Shown in pieces: positions 1 to 4,310 of a DNA stretch of 5,917 nucleotides (the first letter of the stretch is position 1; each line of letters starts with the position of its first letter). Under the pieces are notes generated by a model. The model made no database searches and was not told the origin of the DNA. It was given only the letters and a program-made list of their open reading frames with translations. The stretch covers positions 1-5,917 of the forward strand of contig JADLDF010000323.1 in NCBI GenBank assembly GCA_020846815.1, read 5' to 3'. Position numbers and translations under genes: made by a program. Source of the stretch: Gammaproteobacteria bacterium (GTDB lineage: Bacteria > Pseudomonadota > Gammaproteobacteria > Steroidobacterales > Steroidobacteraceae).

Positions 1-966
1 AACGTCGCGATCACCGGCGCCGCCGGCCAGATCGGTTACGCCCTCGCCTTCCGTGTCGCCTCCGGCGCGCTGCTCGGCCCCGACCAGCCCGTCAACCTGC
101 ACCTGCTCGAGATCACGCCGGCGCTGCCCGGCCTGCAGGGCGTGGTCATGGAGCTCAACGACTGCGCGTTCCCGACGCTGAACAAAGTCGTCGCCACCGA
201 CGACGCGCGCGTCGCATTCAAGGACTGTCACGCCGCGCTGCTGGTCGGCGCGCGCCCACGCGGCCCCGGCATGGAGCGCAAGGACCTGCTGCTCGCCAAC
301 GCGCAGATCTTCTCCGCCCAGGGCAAGGCACTGAACGACGTCGCCAGCCGCGATGTGCGCGTGCTGGTCGTCGGCAACCCGGCGAACACCAATTCGCTGA
401 TCGCGATGAAGAACGCTCCGTCGCTGAAACCGACGTGCTTCACCGCGATGACCCGTCTCGACCACAACCGCGCATTGTCGCAGCTCGCCGAAAAGACCGG
501 CGCGCACCCCAACGACATCCGCAAGATGATCATCTGGGGCAACCACTCGGCCACCCAGTACCCGGACATCAACCATGCGACGGTGAAGGGCCAGGCCGCG
601 AAGTCGCTGGTCGACCAGACGTGGATCGAGAAGGATTTCATCCCGACCGTGCAGCAGCGCGGTGCCGCGATCATCAAGGCGCGTGGCGCCTCATCGGCCG
701 CCTCTGCAGCATCCGCGGCAATCGACCACGTGCGCGACTGGTTTGCCGGCTCGCCTGCGGGCGACTGGCTGTCGATGGGCATCCCCTCGGACGGCAGCTA
801 CGGCATCCCCGAAGGCGTGATCTACAGCTACCCGGTCACGATCAAGGGCGGCAGGTACGAGATCGTCCAGGGCCTCGCAATCGACGACTTCAGCCGCGCA
901 CGCATGACGGCGACGCATCAGGAGCTGCTCGAGGAGCGCGACGGCGTCAAGGATCTGCTCGGCTGA
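1..966 (+). CDS. mdh: NAD-dependent malate dehydrogenase, 5'-truncated by window edge
   Basis: Interconverts malate and oxaloacetate with NAD(H) in the TCA cycle; cytoplasmic. The frame is open from base 1, and 321 residues are visible before TGA. Numbering from the first visible codon, the Rossmann motif GAAGQIG lies at 6-12. The substrate-loop arginines are R87 and R93 ([15 protein letters not shown]), the NAD-contact segment VGNPANTN is near 124-131, the Asp/Arg pair is D154 and R157 (RLDHNRA), and the catalytic His is H182 in [12 protein letters not shown]. As I recall family numbering these are R92, R98, R162 and H187, a constant offset of 5. About five N-terminal codons are therefore missing, for a full length near 326 residues, normal for this LDH-like proteobacterial MDH class. 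The Ala/Ser-rich [10 protein letters not shown] stretch is also typical. Its terminator follows at 1053-1080, so it appears to end its own transcription unit. The identification is secure; the start lies outside the window. Confidence 0.97.
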   Translation, partial: NVAITGAAGQIGYALAFRVASGALLGPDQPVNLHLLEITPALPGLQGVVMELNDCAFPTLNKVVATDDARVAFKDCHAALLVGARPRGPGMERKDLLLANAQIFSAQGKALNDVASRDVRVLVVGNPANTNSLIAMKNAPSLKPTCFTAMTRLDHNRALSQLAEKTGAHPNDIRKMIIWGNHSATQYPDINHATVKGQAAKSLVDQTWIEKDFIPTVQQRGAAIIKARGASSAASAASAAIDHVRDWFAGSPAGDWLSMGIPSDGSYGIPEGVIYSYPVTIKGGRYEIVQGLAIDDFSRARMTATHQELLEERDGVKDLLG

Positions 967-975
967 CACACGGCC

Positions 976-1035
976 CCGAGGCGCGGACCTGTCACGGGCC
1001 GCGCTTCGGCAGCCGGACGCGGCGTGCAGACGCCG
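976..1035 (+). other. Structured mdh 3' untranslated region with two hairpins
   Basis: Two inverted repeats lie between the mdh stop and its terminator. The first pairs CCGAGGCGCGG (976-986) with CCGCGCTTCGG (999-1009), 10 of 11 Watson-Crick plus one G-U, around a 12-nt loop. The second pairs CGGCGT (1020-1025) with ACGCCG (1030-1035) around GCAG. Neither has a U-tract, so neither is an intrinsic terminator alone. They may protect the 3' end of the mRNA or form part of a 3'-UTR-derived small RNA; that role is inference. Confidence 0.4.
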
Positions 1036-1052
1036 ATGCCGGCAACGCCACG

Positions 1053-1080
1053 AAAAAAGCCCGCATCAGTGGGTTTTTTT
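1053..1080 (+). terminator. Rho-independent terminator after mdh
   Basis: An A-tract (1053-1058) precedes the stem GCCCGC (1059-1064), the loop ATCA, the complementary arm GTGGGT (1069-1074, two G-U wobbles), and a run of seven T (1074-1080). The A-tract opposite the T-tract means the structure could also work on the minus strand, but no minus-strand gene ends nearby. It lies 87 bases after the mdh stop and isolates mdh from the bfd-bfr unit. Confidence 0.88.
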
Positions 1081-1174
1081 GGCCCCGTCCCTCCTGCGCC
1101 GGCCCGACTCGCGCAACGTAATTTCACTTCGCCGCAGATCTTCCCTTGGGGGCCGATCACCCCATGCACGCCCG

Positions 1175-1226
1175 TTCACAAATTCGCTCAACCCCTATTG
1201 CGTTTGCGAGTAATTCGTATTTAGGA
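1175..1226 (+). promoter_or_regulatory. Probable bfd-bfr promoter/operator region with AT-rich near-palindrome
   Basis: This is a relatively AT-rich patch just before bfd in GC-rich surroundings. A 7-1-7 near-palindrome, TGCGAGT-A-ATTCGTA (1205-1219), matches in 5 of 7 arm positions. Its geometry is that of a Fur-type 7-1-7 site, and bfd genes are often Fur-controlled, but the match to the Fur consensus is weak. TTCACA (1175-1180) and TATTGC (1196-1201) could be -35 and -10 elements, though their 15-bp spacing is short. AGGA at 1223-1226 is the likely ribosome binding site, 10 nt before the ATG. The regulator is not identifiable from sequence alone. Confidence 0.35.
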
Positions 1227-1236
1227 TCTGCCTGCC

Positions 1237-1428
1237 ATGTACGTCTGCGTCTGCCACGGCATCACCGATCGGCGCCTCAAAGAGGCGGTGCGCGAAGGTG
1301 CGTCCTCGTTCGAGGAGCTGCAGGCACACACCGGCGTCTCCACCTGCTGCGGTGCCTGCGAGTCCACCGCTCGAGCGATCGTCGACGAGAACTGTCCGTC
1401 GCGCTGCGAGGTCACCGAGGTCGCCTGA
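1237..1428 (+). CDS. bfd: Bacterioferritin-associated ferredoxin
   Basis: A small [2Fe-2S] protein. In characterised systems (E. coli, Pseudomonas aeruginosa) Bfd docks on bacterioferritin and passes electrons to the heme, reducing and releasing stored ferric iron; cytoplasmic. The product is 63 residues, against 64 in E. coli. It opens [10 protein letters not shown], giving the C4-x-C6 ligand pair, and carries the second pair in CGAC as C38 and C41. This is the characteristic Bfd spacing (BFD-like [2Fe-2S] domain, spanning nearly the whole protein). An extra cysteine, C37, sits directly before C38. The start is fixed by the conserved N-terminus and an AGGA at 1223-1226. It lies 46 bp upstream of bfr on the same strand, so the two are probably co-transcribed. 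The identification is very secure. Confidence 0.96.
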   Translation: MYVCVCHGITDRRLKEAVREGASSFEELQAHTGVSTCCGACESTARAIVDENCPSRCEVTEVA

Positions 1429-1436
1429 GCCTGCAT

Positions 1437-1442
1437 TACAAT
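1437..1442 (+). promoter_or_regulatory. Possible -10 element of an internal bfr promoter
   Basis: TACAAT differs from the TATAAT consensus at one position and lies in the 46-bp bfd-bfr gap, 32 nt before the bfr ATG. The bases 17-18 nt upstream (near 1413-1419) do not resemble TTGACA, and there is no TGn extension, so this is only a candidate. If real, it would allow bfr to be expressed without bfd. Confidence 0.25.
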
Positions 1443-1474
1443 CGGCGGGATTCACCCGACCGAGGCATGCAGTC

Positions 1475-1954
1475 ATGAAAGGCGACTCGACGATCGTCAC
1501 GCACCTGAACAAGGTGCTGAAGAACGAACTCACGGCGATCAACCAGTATTTCCTGCACTCGCGCATGCTGCGCCACTGGGGTCTCGAGAACCTCGGCAAG
1601 TACGAGTACAAGGAATCGATCGACGAGATGAAGCACGCCGATCGGGTGATCGAGCGCATCCTCTTCCTCGAAGGCCTGCCCAACCTGCAGGACCTCGGCA
1701 AGCTGCTGATCGGCGAGGCGGTCGAGGAGATCCTGCAGTGCGACCTGAAGCTCGAGCTGCAGAACCATGCCGACCTCAAGGCCGGCATCGCCGACTGCGA
1801 ACGTCTCGGCGACTACGTCACCCGCGAGCTGCTGGCATCGATCCTCGAGTCCGAGGAAGAGCACATCGACTTCCTCGAGACGCAGCTCGAGCTGATCGGC
1901 CGCGTCGGCCTCCAGAACTACAGCCAGTCGCAGATGAAGCCGAAGGAGTCCTGA
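1475..1954 (+). CDS. bfr: Bacterioferritin (heme-containing ferritin)
   Basis: Iron-storage protein that in characterised homologues assembles into a 24-subunit cage, oxidises Fe(II) at a di-iron centre and stores the ferric mineral; cytoplasmic. The product is 159 residues (E. coli Bfr has 158) and opens MKGD, like E. coli Bfr. The ferroxidase ligands are all at canonical positions: E18, E51, H54, E94, E127 and H130. Y25 is kept, and M52, the heme axial ligand, lies in SIDEMKHAD. The family signature [13 protein letters not shown] is present at 65-77 and the C-terminal GLQNY motif is intact. A GAGG at 1462-1465, 9 nt before the ATG, supports the start; upstream in-frame sequence belongs to the bfd region. 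With every ligand present this is a functional heme-type Bfr rather than a heme-less FtnA. It pairs with bfd, which mobilises its iron. Confidence 0.97.
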   Translation: MKGDSTIVTHLNKVLKNELTAINQYFLHSRMLRHWGLENLGKYEYKESIDEMKHADRVIERILFLEGLPNLQDLGKLLIGEAVEEILQCDLKLELQNHADLKAGIADCERLGDYVTRELLASILESEEEHIDFLETQLELIGRVGLQNYSQSQMKPKES

Positions 1955-1977
1955 GCGACCTGCGCTTCACGCGTGCA

Positions 1978-1998
1978 CCGCAAGCTCGCTGCTTGCGG
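1978..1998. repeat. Hairpin-forming inverted repeat downstream of bfr
   Basis: CCGCAAGC (1978-1985) and GCTTGCGG (1991-1998) form a perfect 8-bp stem with the 5-nt loop TCGCT. It lies 23 bases after the bfr stop with no T-run following. It is probably an mRNA 3'-end stabiliser or part of a composite transcription end with the larger hairpin at 2017-2047. Confidence 0.45.
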
Positions 1999-2016
1999 CA
2001 TCCCGTCCAGTTCCAG

Positions 2017-2047
2017 CCACGCGGCACGCCAGCAGCGTGCCGCGTGG
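2017..2047. terminator. Strong GC hairpin between convergent genes, probable bidirectional terminator
   Basis: A perfect 13-bp inverted repeat, CCACGCGGCACGC (2017-2029) and GCGTGCCGCGTGG (2035-2047), has a 5-nt loop, CAGCA. It sits between the 3' end of bfr (1954) and the 3' end of the convergent minus-strand gene (2061), where a shared terminator is expected. No T-tract follows on either strand, so it is not a canonical intrinsic terminator. It may act as a GC-hairpin terminator or assist Rho. Confidence 0.5.
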
Positions 2048-2060
2048 TCCCTCGACACGC

Positions 2061-2780
2061 TCACCAGAACAGCTTGCCCACCACGTCCAGCACCTCGCCC
2101 GAGCGCAGGTCGACGAGCAGCGCATCGTCGCCGACCCGCACCCAGCCGGCCGCATACGGCGGGTCGTAGAGCCCATAGCGCCAGTAGTCGGCGAGGTGCC
2201 AGCGGCGCTCGACGTAGTACACCGAAGGCAGCCACTGGCCGCGTGCCCAGTAGCGCGGCGCGTAGCCGCGCGGCAGGACGTAGATGCCGAGAGAAAAGCG
2301 CTCACGCGCATACCAGCGACCACGGTCGTAACGCCAGCGATCGGCGCGATACTGCTCGTACCAGTTGCGCGAGTAGCGCCACTCGCGACCTCGTTCGTCG
2401 CGCCAGCCGTGCGCCGGGGCGCGACCACGGTCACTGTCGCGATGGCGGTCGCGGTCGTCCGGCCGGGTGCTCCACGCCTGGCGCGGCTGGGGCTGCGGCC
2501 GCGCGTCGCCGCGGCCGTCGCGCCGGTCGTCGCGACGATCGATCCGCATGGGGCTGCCCGCCCCGTCGTTGCGCGGCCCAGCCGGCCGCATCTCCGGACG
2601 CGGCGCGGGCGCAGCCGCCGGAGCCCGGCCAGGCGCCGCGCCGCGCGGCGGCGCATCGGGACGATCGGCTGCGGGCTGCCGCTCGATCCGCCCGCCCGGC
2701 GGGATGTAGGCACCCGCCAGGGCGACCGTACCCGACAGCGCCAGCCCGAGGGCTGCGAGGGTGGATGTCGTGCGCTTCAT
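2061..2780 (-). CDS. Secreted RcnB-family protein with long disordered linker
   Basis: The product is a 239-residue exported protein, probably periplasmic. Residues 1-22 form a Sec signal peptide (MKR, a hydrophobic stretch, then VALA with cleavage likely after A22). Residues 30-75 are Pro/Ala/Arg-rich and 79-120 Arg/Asp-rich, both predicted disordered. Residues about 130-239 carry the RcnB-like module: WYEQYR repeats, GQWLP (181-185), the DYWRYGLYDPP stretch, WVRVGDDALL (213-222) and a terminal VVGKLFW. The named member, E. coli RcnB, is a roughly 112-residue periplasmic protein needed for Ni/Co homeostasis. Here there are no cysteines and only three histidines, so metal binding is not evident and the ligand is unknown. 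The start at 2780 is chosen over an in-frame ATG at 2804 because AGGAGG lies 6 nt upstream (plus 2787-2792) and gives a clean signal peptide. It converges on bfr and diverges from the PEP-CTERM gene. Confidence 0.85.
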   Translation of the reverse strand: MKRTTSTLAALGLALSGTVALAGAYIPPGGRIERQPAADRPDAPPRGAAPGRAPAAAPAPRPEMRPAGPRNDGAGSPMRIDRRDDRRDGRGDARPQPQPRQAWSTRPDDRDRHRDSDRGRAPAHGWRDERGREWRYSRNWYEQYRADRWRYDRGRWYARERFSLGIYVLPRGYAPRYWARGQWLPSVYYVERRWHLADYWRYGLYDPPYAAGWVRVGDDALLVDLRSGEVLDVVGKLFW

Positions 2781-2786
2781 CTGGAA

Positions 2787-2792
2787 CCTCCT
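2787..2792 (-). promoter_or_regulatory. Ribosome binding site fixing the RcnB-like start
   Basis: On the minus strand this reads AGGAGG, a full Shine-Dalgarno core, 6 nt from the ATG at 2780. An alternative in-frame ATG at 2804 lies upstream of this site and would add eight residues ahead of the signal peptide, so it is disfavoured. Confidence 0.85.
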
Positions 2793-2890
2793 GGGTGTCG
2801 CCACCCGTCACGATTCCAGCTTCGCGCCATCTGCCTGTAGCCAGGCTGAACGGATGCTACGCGAGGCGATCCGGCGCGTTTGCGCTTGCG

Positions 2891-2909
2891 TTCAGGCGAG
2901 ATTCAGGCG
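2891..2909. promoter_or_regulatory. Tandem TTCAGGCG repeat, possible OmpR-family response-regulator site
   Basis: TTCAGGCG occurs at 2891-2898 and again at 2902-2909, an exact 8-bp repeat with an 11-bp period, so both copies lie on the same face of the helix. The core reads TTCAG-N6-TTCAG. This is the arrangement of sites for PmrA/BqsR-like OmpR-family regulators (TTAAG-N6-TTAAG for BqsR of P. aeruginosa), with C in place of A. It lies about 110 bp upstream of the RcnB-like start and 150 bp upstream of the PEP-CTERM start. The regulator and the target gene are inference. A short palindrome, GACGCG-CAG-CGCGTC (2916-2930), follows directly. Confidence 0.4.
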
Positions 2910-2946
2910 CTGGGCGACGCGCAGCGCGTCACACCCGCTCGGATGA

Positions 2947-2993
2947 ACGGTCGATCGACTCGGGCGGGATGCACTGGTCTGCGGATCGACCGT
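2947..2993. repeat. 10-bp inverted repeat upstream of the PEP-CTERM gene
   Basis: ACGGTCGATC (2947-2956) and GATCGACCGT (2984-2993) are perfect reverse complements separated by 27 bases. They lie 69-115 bases before the ATG at 3062. They could be two halves of an operator or the base of a leader-RNA stem. No known motif was recognised. Confidence 0.4.
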
Positions 2994-3061
2994 CGAACCC
3001 AGCGCCGGCGCAGTCAGCACCGCGAGGCAGGGCCTTCGGCAGACTAACGGAGGATCGATTC

Positions 3062-3388
3062 ATGCAACTGCAGCTCGCAACGCGGGCCTCACCGCAGAAC
3101 CGTCTCATCGGCCTGGTCGCTGCGATCACCGGCCGCGGCGCATTCCACGCCGTGCCCGCCGAGACGGCGTTCATCTTCGACGGCAGCGGTGACGCCTCGG
3201 CGCCGGTCTACTTCCAGCAGCAGGCCTACAGCGGATTCCATTGCGACGGCGGTGGCCCGACGAGCTTCGCGATCACCGAGGGCTACTCGTTCTCGAGCAA
3301 CGTCGACTACAGCCCGGGCCTGGTCCGCGACGGGTCCACGCAGAGCAACCAGGGCGCGACGATGTACGTCAACTCGTACACCGTCTAG
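3062..3388 (+). CDS. N-terminal fragment of the PEP-CTERM protein
   Basis: This fragment encodes 108 residues ending at the TAG. A good Shine-Dalgarno (GGAGGA at 3049-3054) supports the start. The N-terminus looks like a signal peptide: arginines at 8 and 14, a hydrophobic run LIGLVAAITG (15-24), and an AFHA-VPAE junction with likely cleavage after A30. However, R25 interrupts the hydrophobic run before the cleavage site, which is unusual. The mature part is Gly/Ser/Tyr-rich with a single cysteine (GFHCDGGG). The frame is open far upstream of 3062, but that upstream stretch is antisense to the RcnB-like gene and has no coding support. Translated alone, this would be a truncated secreted peptide with no anchor. 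Confidence 0.6.
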   Translation: MQLQLATRASPQNRLIGLVAAITGRGAFHAVPAETAFIFDGSGDASAPVYFQQQAYSGFHCDGGGPTSFAITEGYSFSSNVDYSPGLVRDGSTQSNQGATMYVNSYTV

Positions 3389-3397
3389 AGCGGCTTC

Positions 3398-4072
3398 ATG
3401 GCCGCGCGCAACTACGCGAGCTTCACGGTCGTGAACGCGCAGGCCGACGACGGCTACTACACCGTCGCGGGTTCGGGCTCGCGCACCTCGATCCAGTTCG
3501 GCTCGCTGTCGGACCTCGTCGCGCGGGCCGTGTACAGCTGGAACGTGACCGGCACGGAAAGCTCGCCGGTCGGCGTCGCCACCAGTCGTCTCGATTTCAT
3601 CGCCCGCCAGAATGTCGGCGGCAGCTGGTTCGACCTGTTCAGCGACGGTGTCGAGTCCTTCGGCCCCGGGTTCTACTCGTACTCGATCCTCGGCCTCGAC
3701 TACACGCAGCCCATCGACCTGCTGTACTGGTCGAGCGCCTATGCGCACGTCGGGCTCGGCGGTGCGCCACAGGGCGCCACGTTCTCGTCGACCGCGAACT
3801 ACGCCAGCACCTATGAACTGGTGGGTGTGGAGCTGTACAGCGCGGCCGACGAGTTGATCACGGGCTGGACCCTGACCGACCTCAGCACCAATACGACCGT
3901 CTTCGACAGCGCCGGCCGGATCACGCCGATTGATGCCGGCCCGGATGTCCCGCCGAACAGTCCGCCCACTTCGGTTCCGGAGCCCGGGACGCTGGCACTT
4001 CTGGCGCTCGGCCTCATCGGCCTGGGGACCCTGCGCCGTCGCGGCGGCGACCGGCTCCGCGCCAGCGGCTGA
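3398..4072 (+). CDS. C-terminal fragment with PEP-CTERM sorting signal
   Basis: This fragment encodes 224 residues from the first ATG after the TAG, 9 nt beyond it in the same frame. Reinitiation there is conceivable, but the upstream bases lack a convincing ribosome binding site and the N-terminus (MAARNYASF) is not a signal peptide, so the product could not be exported. The body is rich in Ser, Tyr, Thr and Asp, as in secreted beta-rich proteins, with no catalytic motif recognised. Near the end come a Pro-rich linker (DVPPNSPPTS), then VPEPGT (193-198), a 14-residue hydrophobic segment and RRR, the three-part signal of the PEP-CTERM family recognised by exosortase. Automated annotation would probably call this as a separate PEP-CTERM domain protein; I read it as the rest of the gene starting at 3062. 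Confidence 0.7.
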   Translation: MAARNYASFTVVNAQADDGYYTVAGSGSRTSIQFGSLSDLVARAVYSWNVTGTESSPVGVATSRLDFIARQNVGGSWFDLFSDGVESFGPGFYSYSILGLDYTQPIDLLYWSSAYAHVGLGGAPQGATFSSTANYASTYELVGVELYSAADELITGWTLTDLSTNTTVFDSAGRITPIDAGPDVPPNSPPTSVPEPGTLALLALGLIGLGTLRRRGGDRLRASG

Positions 4073-4086
4073 TCGATCGGTCACGC

Positions 4087-4115
4087 GGACGGGCCGCAAG
4101 GCGCGCGGCCCGTCC
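4087..4115 (+). terminator. GC-rich hairpin after the PEP-CTERM gene
   Basis: GGACGGGCCGC (4087-4097) and GCGGCCCGTCC (4105-4115) form a perfect 11-bp stem with a 7-nt loop. It begins 15 bases after the TGA at 4072 and is flanked by further pairing (TCACG before, GTGA after, with a small bulge). No T-tract follows, so termination is inferred from position and stem strength, as for the hairpin at 2017-2047. Confidence 0.5.
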
Positions 4116-4248
4116 GTGATCCCACGGGCCTGCGATCCACCGGTCCGCGCAGCCCGCGCTCCGCAGTCGGCACCCTTCCGGTTCCCGGCCGGAGCCTGCG
4201 CGCCGCGAGGCAGCGTGCCGTTGCGACGTCGCAGTAGCGGCGCGGCAC

Positions 4249-4278
4249 CTGACGTTGCACGGCGCCGGCGTCTATAGT
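4249..4278 (+). promoter_or_regulatory. Candidate sigma-70 promoter of fadE
   Basis: CTGACG (4249-4254, four of six to TTGACA) and TATAGT (4273-4278, five of six to TATAAT) are separated by 18 bp. Transcription would start near 4285, about 26 bases before the fadE ATG. A weak ribosome binding site, GGGA, lies at 4300-4303. No FadR- or PsrA-like operator was recognised nearby. Confidence 0.5.
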
Positions 4279-4310
4279 GGACAGATCGCTCGCTGCAACG
4301 GGATCTACCC

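Larger units (their letters stand above)
3062..4072 (+). pseudogene. PEP-CTERM sorting-domain protein gene interrupted by an in-frame TAG
   Basis: A single reading frame runs from ATG 3062 to TGA 4072 (336 codons) and is broken only by TAG at 3386-3388 (codon 109). The upstream part supplies the ribosome binding site (GGAGGA at 3049-3054, 7 nt from the ATG) and a signal-peptide-like N-terminus. The downstream part supplies a Ser/Tyr/Gly-rich secreted domain and the PEP-CTERM tail: VPEPGT at codons 305-310, a hydrophobic stretch, then RRR. Signal peptide and sorting tail are both required in this family and are now on separate reading frames, so one gene split by a nonsense codon is the simplest reading. 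Intact homologues are exported, then processed and anchored by an exosortase, often in exopolysaccharide-producing bacteria. TAG could derive from TAC or TAT (Tyr) or CAG (Gln) by one substitution. Alternatives are a sequencing error or amber read-through. The molecular function of the central domain is unknown. Confidence 0.72.

Noticed and set aside
691..1169. Minus-strand frames over the mdh 3' end and the mdh-bfd gap
   Set aside because: They are short shadows of mdh codon bias that run through the terminator hairpin, with no domain or ribosome binding site seen.
1298..1474. Upstream extension of the bfr frame through bfd
   Set aside because: It is the +1 shadow frame of bfd. Bfr proteins begin MKGD, and a ribosome binding site precedes 1475.
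1467..1478. Minimal three-codon frame (ATG CAG TCA TGA) overlapping the bfr start
   Set aside because: It would compete for the same ribosome binding site and overlaps the bfr ATG. It is most likely chance, with no conservation evidence available here.
1973..3061. Plus-strand open frame extending upstream of the PEP-CTERM start
   Set aside because: It is antisense to the RcnB-like gene, has Arg/Ser/Ala-rich composition, and the ATG at 3062 has a strong ribosome binding site.
4244..4258. Sigma-54-like GGCAC...TTGC upstream of fadE
   Set aside because: The GG and GC elements are 11 bases apart rather than the required 10. Sigma-54 is strict about this spacing, and a sigma-70-like pair fits the same region better.
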